The notes beneath the pieces are model-generated. The model did not search any database and was not told the DNA's origin. It saw only the letters and a list, made by a program, of their open reading frames with translations. Source: Nodularia sp. LEGE 06071 (lineage in GTDB: Bacteria; Cyanobacteriota; Cyanobacteriia; Cyanobacteriales; Nostocaceae). From it: DNA of 64,000 bases. Below, piece by piece: positions 28,223-37,471 of this stretch; positions within the stretch are counted from its first letter, which is position 1; the number at the start of each line of letters is the position of its first letter. The stretch covers positions 35,123 to 99,122 of the forward strand of contig NZ_JADEWH010000018.1 in assembly GCF_015207755.1 (NCBI RefSeq), written 5' to 3'. The translations under genes were made by a program, and so were the position numbers.

Positions 28223-28449
28223 GAGTTTTTTCCCTGAAATTTAATTACACAAAGGTCACTTGAATTGAACACCGCAGCAAACACAGCATAACGGATGAAA
28301 TGGCTTTCCTAACACAATCTTGATAGTCAAAGGATAAATAGCAGTAGTATTATCCTTGATGACGGGGTGGTAATTTGATCATTAAAAAGGAGCTAGACAA
28401 CTGTTTTTGTCAGGTTGTCATCTCCATCTAGTCTATAAATAAAATTCTC

Positions 28450-28854
28450 ATGAAAACTGTTCTAATTGTTGAAGACGATCTGATTAATGCTCGCGTTTTT
28501 TCCAAAATTTTGACCAAGCGGGGTGGCTTGGATGTAAAACATACAGAAAATGTGGAAGAAGTTATGGAAATCGCCCACTCAGGAGCAGCCGACCTGATTT
28601 TAATGGATGTTTCTTTGTCTAGAAGTGTTTACCAAGGTCAGTCTGTTGATGGGATCAAAATTACACAAATGTTGAAATCCAACCCAAAAACGGCACATTT
28701 ACCTGTTATTCTGGTAACCGCACACGCTATGCAAGGCGATCGCGAGAACTTTCTCAAGCAAAGCGGCGCTGATGGCTACATCTCTAAGCCCGTTGTTGAT
28801 CATCAACAGTTTGTTGAACAAATCATTGCACTTCTCCCCCAAGATATCCACTAA
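28450..28854 (+). CDS. Single-domain response regulator (CheY/DivK-like)
   Basis: 134 residues, only a receiver domain: acidic pocket Glu8/Asp9/Asp10 (IVEDD), phospho-acceptor Asp53 (LILMDVSL), Thr90 (LVTAHA) and Lys113 (YISKPV). With no output domain it must act by protein contact, as in DivK-type or phosphorelay intermediates. No kinase is adjacent; the divergent neighbour is the topoisomerase subunit. A segment SRSVYQGQSVDG after the Asp is longer than in many CheY proteins. Confidence 0.9.
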   Translation: MKTVLIVEDDLINARVFSKILTKRGGLDVKHTENVEEVMEIAHSGAADLILMDVSLSRSVYQGQSVDGIKITQMLKSNPKTAHLPVILVTAHAMQGDRENFLKQSGADGYISKPVVDHQQFVEQIIALLPQDIH

Positions 28855-28872
28855 AAACTGACGATTTATGTC

Positions 28873-28912
28873 AGGAATACTCGCCCACTCAGACTTTGGG
28901 CGAATAGTTCCT
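28873..28912 (+). terminator. Hairpin after the response regulator
   Basis: aggaatactcgccca and tgggcgaatagttcct pair over most of their length around nine bases. There is no clean T-run, so termination is probable, not certain. Confidence 0.5.
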
Positions 28913-29049
28913 GCATTATATAGTATTTATGTACTATAAGATGTCAAGTAAAAAAGGCAGAAGGTAAAGATTGTTGAATTTTGCCTCTGGGGATAGCACC
29001 TGTAAATCCGAATTAGCAATGAGTAATTACGCCCTTACCTGACGGCTGA

Positions 29050-29904
29050 TTAGTTTTCCTGTGGCTCTAGAGCCGCTTGAATGCGTGGCAATTCTAAGAA
29101 CTTTTTCGCATCAGAGAGTAATTTTTCACCCCAGAGATTTTCCTTGAGGAAATCTAAATTGGCATAGCGCTGATCTATGCCGAGTGCGGCTTCTCCCATT
29201 GACAGGGCTTGTTGGCGGTCGCCTTGATTATACAGTGCCACTGCTAATGCTAATAAAGGTTCTGCGGCTTGTTTGTCGATGTTAACAGAAGCTCGCCATT
29301 GCTTAATCGCGCTGTCAACATCACCCTGTTCGTATTTGATTAAGGCAACGTTGTTAATCGCCGGCCAGAATTTTGGATCTTGAGAGAAAGATTTATTGTA
29401 CTGGGCGATCGCTTCTGGCAATCGACCTAACATATAGTAAGCATTCCCCAAATCAAACAAGCCTTCTGGGTTGTCAGGTTTTAACTGCAAACCTTTTTGG
29501 TAAAGCGCCGCCGCTGCTTGGTAATTTTGCTGTTGAAAATTAGCCGAACCCAAAGCAAACACAACGTCAGAATTTTGGGGATTGATCGATTGTGCTTTTT
29601 GCAAAGCCGCGATCGCCGCATCAAAATCTTTGGCTTGCAAATGTAAACCACCTAACAGAAACCAGACTCTATCATTATTAGGAGCCAGTTGACTAGCCAA
29701 TCTAGCCCGTGGCAAAGCCAACTCAAACTGCTGAAATTGTCCGAGTTGAGCTGCTTCTTGTGCTAAACCCAACCCTTGTTTTTCCAAATTTTCTGCATCT
29801 ATTTGCAGTGTATGAGGTATCAGTGCCTGTGCGTGAACTGCCTTGGGCATATTCCACAAACTACAGACAACCAGAAGAGAAATCAAACTAATATGTTTAG
29901 GCAC
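29050..29904 (-). CDS. Tetratricopeptide-repeat (TPR) protein, exported
   Basis: About 284 residues from the GTG at 29904, which has AAGGGG at good spacing. A TTG 7 codons earlier is less likely. The signal peptide (ISLISLLVVCSLWNMPKAVHAQA) ends with a cleavage site of AXA type. About six TPR units follow, for example DRVWFLLGGLHLQAKDFDAAIAALQKAQSINP, DVVFALGSANFQQQNYQAAAALYQKGLQLKP and EGLFDLGNAYYMLGRLPEAIAQYNKSF. It is probably periplasmic and a scaffold for protein contacts. It is divergent from the exporter operon. Confidence 0.85.
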   Translation of the reverse strand: MPKHISLISLLVVCSLWNMPKAVHAQALIPHTLQIDAENLEKQGLGLAQEAAQLGQFQQFELALPRARLASQLAPNNDRVWFLLGGLHLQAKDFDAAIAALQKAQSINPQNSDVVFALGSANFQQQNYQAAAALYQKGLQLKPDNPEGLFDLGNAYYMLGRLPEAIAQYNKSFSQDPKFWPAINNVALIKYEQGDVDSAIKQWRASVNIDKQAAEPLLALAVALYNQGDRQQALSMGEAALGIDQRYANLDFLKENLWGEKLLSDAKKFLELPRIQAALEPQEN

Positions 29905-30586
29905 ACTACAGCCCCTTAGCCACAAATCAAGGAATCTTCCAGCTAGCTTATACGATCTCTACTTGAGAAGAAAGGTAAAGTTTATAGTCGTGAGCGCTGG
30001 CTGCATCCATCACCTTAACTAATTTAGCTGCTGATATCAATCACCATTGTCAGGAATTGAAGAACGCAGGAGGACAATTAGTCGGGGATTCTGACCTGTG
30101 ACTGATTGAAAACCACTGGCGATCGCCAAACTACATCACCTATTTTGAACCCACAAGCAAATTGATGACTTTAGTCATACACCATTTTCAATTAATAGTG
30201 ACTGCGGTCATGCCTCAAATTGAGTGTTTGTCGTTAATAATTACTTGTATCCATTGCCAATATCTCTGTCCGCACATCAACACCATTAAATTTCTGGGAA
30301 AATCAGAAGTCAAACCTTCCCTGTGGCTGACTCCCCATACCTAAAATAGGAGCTGCTGCGAGGAACGAAGAGGTGAGGTGAAAAGATAGCAGGTTACAAT
30401 TGATTACAATACAATCATCCCAATTTTGGATGAAATTACTGAATCTCTAAACTACGGTCAGCCCTTTTTATAGTCATAAATAGAAACTAACGAAAATGCA
30501 AGTATAGGGCTACCAGGCGACAGTTCTAGCCGTTCAGAACTAGCTCGGTAGCCATTTTTTCTCAACACGAACTTTATTATATTTCT
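29905..30586. other. Divergent upstream region of the exporter operon
   Basis: 682 bases between the TPR gene and the first exporter gene. No supported ORF. Near its right end stands the terminator-like structure at 30508-30561. Confidence 0.5.
30508..30561 (+). promoter_or_regulatory. Terminator-like hairpin ahead of exporter operon (candidate attenuator)
   Basis: Outer stem ggctacc (30508-30514) / ggtagcc (30547-30553); inner stem agttct (30522-30527) / agaact (30536-30541); then attttttct. This is the form of an intrinsic terminator, only 26 bases before the ATG at 30587. No plus-strand gene lies upstream within 1.7 kb, so the RNA it would stop is most likely the operon's own leader. No known riboswitch class is recognised. 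Confidence 0.55.
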
Positions 30587-32131
30587 ATGAAACTTGATAC
30601 ATCAAAGCCAGTAGATGCTTCATCTTTGATCACAAAGGTGGAGAAAAAGAGCCGCAAGCATTGGCTGTCTTGGTTACTCATCCTCGGACTTGTGGGTGGT
30701 GTGGGCTATGCAGTTTATTACCAATTAGCCCTCCGTCCCCACCAAGAAGCCAGAGAACGGGTGCTGACACAGCCTGTAGAAAGGCAGAGCTTAACGGTCA
30801 CAGTTTCCGCTAATGGCACAGTCAAGCCTGAGAGGTCAATCAACCTCAGCCCTAAAAATTCTGGAATATTAAAAAAACTGTTGGTGAAAGAAGGAGATAT
30901 CCTCACAGAAGGACAAATTGTCGCTTACATGGATGATTCCAACCTGCAAGGACAACTCACCTCGGCTCGTGGACAACTGGCGCAAGCTCAAGCAAATCTC
31001 CAAAAGTTAGAAGCAGGTAATCGTCCTCAAGATATTGCCCAAGCTCAGGCACAATTAGAGGAAGTGCAAGCAAATCTGCGAAGGGCAGAAACAGGAAATC
31101 GTCCCCAGGAAATTGCCCAAGCTCAAGCCCGCTTAAACAGCGCTCAAACTAATTTAAATCAAACAGAAGATAATTTACGCCGCAACCAGCAACTCTACAA
31201 TGCTGGCGGTATTTCTCTGCAAATTCTCAACCAAATCCGTGCCGACCGTGACAACGCCCAGTCCCAGGTAAATGAAGCCCAGCAAGCATTGGCGTTGCAA
31301 CAAGCAGGATCACGTCCAGAAGATATTGATCAACTCAGAGCGACAGTCAGGCAAAGACAGGAAGCTGTGGGACTTTTGAGAGCCGGAACGCGACGAGAAG
31401 ATATTGATGCTGCTCGCGCTCAAGTGATGTCGGCTCGTGGTTCGCTGCAAAATATTCAAGCCCAAATCAATGACACGATTATTCGCGCTCCTTTTGATGG
31501 TTTGGTGACGAGAAAATTTGCAGATCCAGGGGCTTTTGTGACTCCGACAACTGCGGGTAGTGACGTATCTTCTGCTACTTCTTCTTCTATCTTGTCTTTG
31601 GCTTCCATCAATGAGGTGGTGACAAGTTTAGCTGAAACTAATATTTCCCAAATTAGCCTTGGTCAACCAGTGACGATTACAGCCGATGCTTACCCAGGAG
31701 AAACTTTTGCCGGAAAAGTCAGTCAAATCGCTGCTCAAGCTGTTGTAGTGCAGAATGTTACCAGCTTTGAAGTGAGGGTATCACTGGCAGACCCTGAAAG
31801 CCGACTGAGGTCAGGAATGAATGTGGAAGCAGAGTTTCAAGTTGATCAGGTAGAAAATGCTTTAGTCGTGCCGACAGCTGCGGTTGTACGTCGAGAAAAT
31901 AGTACAGGTGTGTTTGTTGGCGGAGCTGATGGAGAACCTGTTTTTACTCGCATTGAAACTGGGGTGACTGAGAATAACTTTACTGAAGTGAAGTCTGGTT
32001 TGTCAGGAGATGAGGAAGTTTTGCTGAGTTTTCCACCGGGATCACGTCCGCGCTCAACACCACGAGGGGGTATTCTTCCTGGTATGGGTGGTGGTGGGGG
32101 CGGTGGTCGAAATCGAGGCGATCGCCCTTAA
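30587..32131 (+). CDS. MacA-like periplasmic adaptor (HlyD/RND-MFP type), exporter set 1
   Basis: 514 residues. One membrane helix (about 26-47) anchors it to the inner membrane. The lipoyl-like halves flank a long alpha-hairpin (SANGTVKPERSINLSPKNSGILKKL... and TIIRAPFDGLVTRKFADPGAFVTP). The hairpin contains repeated ~26-residue units opening with G-(N/S/T)-R-x-(Q/E)-(D/E)-I. Beta-barrel and membrane-proximal domains follow, and the C-terminus is Gly-rich (MGGGGGGGR). It would bridge the permease to a TolC channel. The permease gene starts 21 bases on. Confidence 0.9.
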   Translation: MKLDTSKPVDASSLITKVEKKSRKHWLSWLLILGLVGGVGYAVYYQLALRPHQEARERVLTQPVERQSLTVTVSANGTVKPERSINLSPKNSGILKKLLVKEGDILTEGQIVAYMDDSNLQGQLTSARGQLAQAQANLQKLEAGNRPQDIAQAQAQLEEVQANLRRAETGNRPQEIAQAQARLNSAQTNLNQTEDNLRRNQQLYNAGGISLQILNQIRADRDNAQSQVNEAQQALALQQAGSRPEDIDQLRATVRQRQEAVGLLRAGTRREDIDAARAQVMSARGSLQNIQAQINDTIIRAPFDGLVTRKFADPGAFVTPTTAGSDVSSATSSSILSLASINEVVTSLAETNISQISLGQPVTITADAYPGETFAGKVSQIAAQAVVVQNVTSFEVRVSLADPESRLRSGMNVEAEFQVDQVENALVVPTAAVVRRENSTGVFVGGADGEPVFTRIETGVTENNFTEVKSGLSGDEEVLLSFPPGSRPRSTPRGGILPGMGGGGGGGRNRGDRP

Positions 32132-32152
32132 TTTTAGGTTTAAATTACCAAT

Positions 32153-33424
32153 ATGCTAAAAACTGTTAACAAAGTTCCGAATACCCGTAAAGTACCATTG
32201 CTAGAAATTTTGTCAATGGCAGCAGAAACACTGTGGAGTAACAAATTACGCACAGGATTAACTATGCTGGGTGTGATTATTGGCATTGCTTCCGTGATTG
32301 CCATTACTTCTGTGGGTCAAGGGGTGCAAAGGGGTGTTGAGCAACAGATTCAGGGTTTGGGTACTGATGTGATTCAAGTTTTGGCTGGTGCGGCTAGAAG
32401 CGGTAATGTGCGTCAAGGTGTAGGTTCTAGTAGTACTTTGACTTGGCAAGATGCTCAGGCGATCGCCACACAAGCCCCATCAGCTGAAGTTGTTTCTGCC
32501 TACCTCCAACGCAATACACAAGTTGTTTATGGACAACAAAATACTTCTACAACCGTTTTTGGCACAGATTTGAATTACCCAGAAGCGCGGAATACTTTTC
32601 CCCAGCAAGGAAGATTTTTTACTCAAGAAGAACTCGATAAGGCGACACAGGTAGCTATTATTGGCCCTACAGTCCAAAGGACACTGTTTGGGCAAAATGC
32701 CAATGTCATCGGTGAGAGAATCCGCATTCAGGGAGAGCCTTATGAAGTAATTGGGGTGATGGAACCTAAAGGTTCTCAAGGTCCCAATGATCGAGATGAC
32801 CAAGTTTTTATTCCTCTCACCAGTATGTCGCGGCGAATTGTCGGTAACAATGCCCTTACAGGTATTTCTGTGAATGGGATTTTAATTAAATCCAGTGATC
32901 CGGAGAAGTTAGAAGCGGCTCAGTTTCAAGTTACCAATCTGTTACGCTTACGCCACAATATCTATCCACCACAACCCGATGATTTTCGCCTGACTAACCA
33001 AGCTGATATTGTCAGCACCTTCACTAATATTGTCGGTTTATTTACAGTCATGATAGTCGCGATCGCCGGAATTTCCTTAGTCGTTGGGGGGATTGGCATT
33101 GCGAATATTATGCTGGTTTCAGTTGTGGAACGGACGCGAGAAATTGGCATTCGTAAAGCAGTCGGAGCCACCAATTCCGCCATCCTCAATCAATTTTTAG
33201 CCGAAGCGATCGTCATTTCCACATTGGGAGGAGCAATTGGGATAGGAGGTGGAATTGTGATTGCCTTTGGTGCGGCAACTGTGTTTAAATTTCCCTTTGT
33301 AATTTCCTTATTATCAATAATTGCCGGCTTCGGATTATCCTTGGGCGTTGGCTTACTCGCTGGTGTAATTCCTGCCCGCAATGCCTCCAAATTAGATCCA
33401 ATTACGGCTTTGAGAAGTGATTAA
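32153..33424 (+). CDS. MacB/FtsX-type ABC permease, exporter set 1
   Basis: 423 residues. Membrane helix 1 is about 38-56 (GVIIGIASVIAITSVG), then a ~230-residue periplasmic MacB_PCD domain, and three helices at about 290-316, 348-376 and 383-408 with the FtsX motif ERTREIGIRKAVGAT. This is the MacB fold with four helices, but the ATPase is encoded separately (33618). Such mechanotransmitter ABC proteins drive export through TolC from the periplasm without moving substrate through the inner membrane. Substrate unknown. Confidence 0.9.
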   Translation: MLKTVNKVPNTRKVPLLEILSMAAETLWSNKLRTGLTMLGVIIGIASVIAITSVGQGVQRGVEQQIQGLGTDVIQVLAGAARSGNVRQGVGSSSTLTWQDAQAIATQAPSAEVVSAYLQRNTQVVYGQQNTSTTVFGTDLNYPEARNTFPQQGRFFTQEELDKATQVAIIGPTVQRTLFGQNANVIGERIRIQGEPYEVIGVMEPKGSQGPNDRDDQVFIPLTSMSRRIVGNNALTGISVNGILIKSSDPEKLEAAQFQVTNLLRLRHNIYPPQPDDFRLTNQADIVSTFTNIVGLFTVMIVAIAGISLVVGGIGIANIMLVSVVERTREIGIRKAVGATNSAILNQFLAEAIVISTLGGAIGIGGGIVIAFGAATVFKFPFVISLLSIIAGFGLSLGVGLLAGVIPARNASKLDPITALRSD

Positions 33425-33576
33425 ATCAGTAGTTACGCAAAATAGCTAAATGTCTATCAGGATTTACGCAACAATTGCCGAAAAGCTTAATTTATCGAAC
33501 CGCCAAGAAGCCAAGAACGCCAAGAACTGGTGTACCTCACTCAAATTAAATATGCTGTATCTGTGGGTCGAACCAA

Positions 33577-33615
33577 AATTTAAAATCCAAAATCTAAAAT
33601 CTAAAATCTAAAATT
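33577..33615. repeat. Heptamer tandem repeat in the exporter operon
   Basis: Units of the type aatctaa/taaaatc repeat about five times directly in front of the ATPase ATG at 33618, in a 193-base gap between permease and ATPase genes. It leaves that gene with no Shine-Dalgarno sequence. Confidence 0.7.
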
Positions 33616-33617
33616 GT

Positions 33618-34289
33618 ATGACCACAATGATTTGGATGGAATCTATTACTAAAACCTACAATTTAGGAGAAATGGCTGTCCCCATACTGAAAGGAATTCA
33701 ACTTTCCATTGAAGAAGGGGAATATGTCTCAATTATGGGTGCTTCAGGTTCAGGGAAATCTACCCTGATGAATATTGTCGGGTGTCTCGATCGCCCCACA
33801 GCGGGAAACTATATTTTTGAAGGCAGAAATCTGACTACCTTTGATGATGATGAATTAGCATATATCCGTAACCAAAGAATTGGGTTTGTGTTCCAACAAT
33901 TCAATTTATTGGCTAGGGCGACAGCGCTGGAAAACGTGATGCTACCAATGATTTATGCCAATTTGCCCAAAGCAAAACGCCGTGAAAGGGCATTGTCAGC
34001 ATTACAAAGGGTGGGACTAGGCGATCGCATTTCTAACCGTCCTAATCAACTCTCTGGTGGACAACAACAACGAGTAGCGATCGCTCGTGCGTTGGTGAAT
34101 CGTCCTGCGTTGGTTTTGGCGGACGAGCCAACAGGTGCTTTAGATACGGAAACTTCCTACGATGTGATGAATTTGCTCACAGAACTGAATCAGCAAGGAA
34201 TCACCATTGTGATTGTGACTCACGAGCCTGATATTGCTGCTCAAACTCAAAGGATTATTCGAGTGCAGGATGGTTTAATAGTAGGCTAA
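33618..34289 (+). CDS. ABC transporter ATPase (MacB/LolD type), exporter set 1
   Basis: 223 residues with Walker [14 protein letters not shown]-loop FVFQQFNLL, signature [15 protein letters not shown], Walker [14 protein letters not shown] and switch His (IVIVTHEPD). The size is that of a stand-alone LolD/MacB-type ATPase. It is expected to pair with the permease at 32153. The gap before it carries heptamers rather than a ribosome binding site; Met4 or Met7 could also be the start. The TolC-like gene begins 54 bases after it. Confidence 0.93.
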   Translation: MTTMIWMESITKTYNLGEMAVPILKGIQLSIEEGEYVSIMGASGSGKSTLMNIVGCLDRPTAGNYIFEGRNLTTFDDDELAYIRNQRIGFVFQQFNLLARATALENVMLPMIYANLPKAKRRERALSALQRVGLGDRISNRPNQLSGGQQQRVAIARALVNRPALVLADEPTGALDTETSYDVMNLLTELNQQGITIVIVTHEPDIAAQTQRIIRVQDGLIVG

Positions 34290-34343
34290 TTCAGGACGAT
34301 AATTTCTATAATTGCTGAGAAACCTGATTCTAAAAGCAAAAAT

Positions 34344-35759
34344 ATGCCTTCTATCTTCTTCTCTATCCATTCTACCGGGGTGGCCTTGGCGATTGCGCTT
34401 CTGATTCCCACTTTAGCCACAAGTGTAGCTGCACAGAGTCCCCCAGTCACCCCAGGGAATTCGGTACAAGTTCCCGATTTTCTCAACCCTAATCCCAATC
34501 CTCTCCAGTTTCCCACTAAGCCGGAAGAAGTGAGGATTCAGCGCACTCAGGCGATCACTTTAGCTGAGGCTTTGGAACTCGCGAAACGCAACAATCGAGA
34601 TTTACAGGTATCCATATTAGCGCTAGAACGTAGTCGCGCGGCATTAAGAGAGTCTCAAGCTGTTTTTTCTCCTAATGCTGGTCTTAATACTAACTTGACT
34701 AACAGTGGTGATGGTTTTACTGGTAGCGCCTCTCAATCCAGTACTTCTGTCAATGGTCAAGCACAAATAAGTTATAACCTTTATACCTCTGGGAATCGTC
34801 AAGCTATCGTCCGCGCAGCTGAGGAGCAGCTACGGATAGATGAATTAAATGTAGAGAACCAGTCTTCAGAAATCCAGTTGAATGTCACTACTCAATATTA
34901 CGATTTGCAAGAAGCAGATGAACAAGTCAGAATTAATCAATCTGCTGTGGAAAATTCCCAGGCGAGTTTGCGAGACGCTCAAGCTAGAGAACAGGCGGGA
35001 ATCGGTACGCGGTTCGACGTGCTACAATCTCAAGTAAATTTGGCCAATGCTCAACAAGGCCTAACTAATTCTGTTTCACAACAGGAAATTGCCCGTCGTC
35101 GGTTTGCTACTCTGTTAAATTTGGCACAGTCAGCCACTATTAGTGCCGCAGATGCTGTAGAAGTGGCGGGACTTTGGCAGCAAACTGTGGAAGAATCGAT
35201 TGTGCAAGCCTTTCAAAACCGCCCAGAATTGCAACAGTTTTTAGCACAACGGAATATTTCTGAGCAACAGCGACGACAAGCGCTTTCACGGCTAGGGCCA
35301 CAAGTGAGTGTGAATGGCAATTACAACATCTTAGATCGATTTAACGATGGGCAAAGCCTGACTGATGGTTATTCGGTGGGACTCAGCGCTAGTTTAACTT
35401 TATTCGATGGGGGAGCAGCTAGAGCCAGTGCAGCTCAGTCTAAAGTTAATATTGCGATCGCCGAAAGTCAATTTGCTAGTCAGCGTGACCAAATTCGCTT
35501 TGATGTGGAACAATTCTATGCTCAGTTACAGTCAAATTTAGATAATATCCAAACTTCTAGCGTGGCTTTAAATCAAGCCAGAGAAGCTCTGAGTTTAGCC
35601 AGATTGCGCTTTGAAGCCGGCGTAGGTACTCAAACAGATGTCATTTTTGCGGAAAACGATTTGACCAGAGCTGAAGGTAATCGAGTCTCAGCGATTTTAA
35701 ATTACAATCGCGCTTTGGCTAATTTACAAAGGACTGTGACATTCCGGAGTACCAGATAA
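34344..35759 (+). CDS. TolC family outer-membrane channel
   Basis: 471 residues with an N-terminal signal peptide (cleavage near VAAQSPP, about residue 30). Two outer-membrane efflux (OEP) repeats contain ITLAEALELAKRNNRDLQVSILALERSRAALRESQA and, in the second half, LSLARLRFEAGVGTQTDVIFAENDLTRAEGN. TolC-type trimers form the outer-membrane tunnel of exporters. It stands between two adaptor-permease-ATPase sets, which fits one channel shared by both. It has no paralogue in the window. Confidence 0.92.
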   Translation: MPSIFFSIHSTGVALAIALLIPTLATSVAAQSPPVTPGNSVQVPDFLNPNPNPLQFPTKPEEVRIQRTQAITLAEALELAKRNNRDLQVSILALERSRAALRESQAVFSPNAGLNTNLTNSGDGFTGSASQSSTSVNGQAQISYNLYTSGNRQAIVRAAEEQLRIDELNVENQSSEIQLNVTTQYYDLQEADEQVRINQSAVENSQASLRDAQAREQAGIGTRFDVLQSQVNLANAQQGLTNSVSQQEIARRRFATLLNLAQSATISAADAVEVAGLWQQTVEESIVQAFQNRPELQQFLAQRNISEQQRRQALSRLGPQVSVNGNYNILDRFNDGQSLTDGYSVGLSASLTLFDGGAARASAAQSKVNIAIAESQFASQRDQIRFDVEQFYAQLQSNLDNIQTSSVALNQAREALSLARLRFEAGVGTQTDVIFAENDLTRAEGNRVSAILNYNRALANLQRTVTFRSTR

Positions 35760-35833
35760 TCACACTGGCAAAATTAGTTGATCAGGTGAAGGCGTAAACA
35801 AGGACTAAAAGCTAAGATAAAGAAAGATTAAGC

Positions 35834-35864
35834 AACTATGAAGCTGAATTTCAGCTTTATAGTT
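35834..35864 (+). terminator. Inverted repeat after tolC-like gene
   Basis: aactatgaagctgaa pairs with ttcagctttatagtt over nearly its full length. It lies about 75 bases after the TolC-like stop in the 209-base gap before set 2. The T-run is weak. Confidence 0.4.
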
Positions 35865-35968
35865 TAGTCTATGGATAAATATTTAGTGTTTAGTCCACAC
35901 GTCTTTTAAATTCATACACTTGCTTAATTAAGCTATTAAAGCCAAGTGATATTCGTAGGCTATTATTT

Positions 35969-37438
35969 ATGGTTAGGCAAATAGAATTGCCTCTAATTGG
36001 CAAAGTTAAATATCCACTACGTTGGGGAATTGGGTTAATAGCCGCAGGTTGTTTGGCTGTGGGTACAACTATTACCTATAATCTGGTCAATGAAAAAAAT
36101 CGTGAACAAAATATCACCGAATTAACTGTTTCTGTAGAATCACAAAATGTGACTTTACGGATTACTGCTAGTGGGAAAGTTGTGCCTGTTCAAAGTGTGA
36201 ATATTAGTCCCAAAAACCCCGGTGTATTGGCACAGTTATATGTAGAACAAGGCGATCGCGTTGAACAAGGACAAATTCTAGCCCGGATGGATGTGGGCGA
36301 TATCCGGGCGCAAATCCTCCAGAATCGCGCTAATTTAGCCCAAGCACAGGCACAATTAGACCAAGCCCGTGCGGGGAGTCGTCCCCAAGAAATAGAGCAA
36401 GCCAAGGCGCGTCTAGCCCAAGCTCAGGCGCAGTTAAATCAAGCTCGTGCGGGGAATCGTGATCAGGAAATTGCCCAAGCCCAAGCACAGGTAAATTCAG
36501 CCCAAGCACAGGTAACTCTGACGCAATCACGGGTAAATCGCTATCGAGAATTAAGTCAGCAAGGAGCAATTTCTCAGGATCAATTAGATCAGTATATTAG
36601 TGAAGACCAAAGGGCAAAAGCGAGTTTAGATGAAGCCCAAAAACGATTGTCACTGTTAGAAATTGGTAGTCGGAATGAAGAAATTACAGCTAGGGAAGCT
36701 GCTGTAACCGAAGCCCGCGCCGCATTGATACTTTTGGAAAATGGCAATCGTCCAGAGGAAATTGCTCAACGTCAAGCAGCCGTGAAAGCGGCAGAAGCTC
36801 AAATTCAGGCGGCAGAAGTGAGGTTACAAGATACTGTAATTCGTGCGCCATTATCCGGAATTGTGACGCAGAAATACGCCAATGTCGGTGCTTTTGTGAC
36901 TCCCACAACTTCGGCTTCTACTAGTGCATCGGCAACTTCTAGTTCGATTGTGGCAGTTGCACGGGGTTTAGAAGTGCTGGCGCAAGTTCCAGAGGTGGAT
37001 ATTGGCAGAATTGAACAGGGACAGTCGGTGGAAATTGTGGCTGATGCCTATCCTGATCAAGTATTTCAAGGTAATGTGCGTTTGATTGCTCCGGAAGCGG
37101 TGGTGGAACAAGGCGTAACATCCTTTCAGGTGCGGGTAGAACTGGATACGGGTACAGAGGAACTGCGTTCTGGCTTAAATGTGGATTTGACTTTTTTAGG
37201 CGATCGCCTCAGTGATGCTTTGGTGTTGCCGACGGTAGCAATTGTCACTGAAAATGGTAAAACAGGTGTCTTAGTCACAGATGACCAAAATCAACCCCTG
37301 TTTCGGGAAGTGACGATTGGGGCGCAAATTGAAGACCAAACTCAAATTTTACAGGGAGTGCAAGAAGGCGATCGCGTATTTATTAACCCACCAAAAGACT
37401 ACATCACCGAAAAAGCTAAAGAGCAGAATAACCAATAA
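35969..37438 (+). CDS. MacA-like periplasmic adaptor (HlyD/RND-MFP type), exporter set 2
   Basis: 489 residues. Membrane anchor at about 18-40. The half-lipoyl motifs are SGKVVPVQSVNISPKNPGVLAQL and TVIRAPLSGIVTQKYANVGAFVTP. The alpha-hairpin has four G-(N/S)-R-x-x-E-I units like those of the set 1 protein, and a core rich in AQAQAQL. It shares the overall plan with the 30587 protein but is clearly diverged. The set 2 permease follows after 33 bases. It likely joins the second permease to the shared TolC. Confidence 0.9.
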   Translation: MVRQIELPLIGKVKYPLRWGIGLIAAGCLAVGTTITYNLVNEKNREQNITELTVSVESQNVTLRITASGKVVPVQSVNISPKNPGVLAQLYVEQGDRVEQGQILARMDVGDIRAQILQNRANLAQAQAQLDQARAGSRPQEIEQAKARLAQAQAQLNQARAGNRDQEIAQAQAQVNSAQAQVTLTQSRVNRYRELSQQGAISQDQLDQYISEDQRAKASLDEAQKRLSLLEIGSRNEEITAREAAVTEARAALILLENGNRPEEIAQRQAAVKAAEAQIQAAEVRLQDTVIRAPLSGIVTQKYANVGAFVTPTTSASTSASATSSSIVAVARGLEVLAQVPEVDIGRIEQGQSVEIVADAYPDQVFQGNVRLIAPEAVVEQGVTSFQVRVELDTGTEELRSGLNVDLTFLGDRLSDALVLPTVAIVTENGKTGVLVTDDQNQPLFREVTIGAQIEDQTQILQGVQEGDRVFINPPKDYITEKAKEQNNQ

Positions 37439-37471
37439 AATCTTCGGCGCATCTCTTAATTACGAATTAAT

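Noticed and set aside
30162..30344. Plus-strand ORF of 60 codons in the exporter leader
   Set aside because: No ribosome binding site and no recognisable domain; kept only as part of the leader zone.
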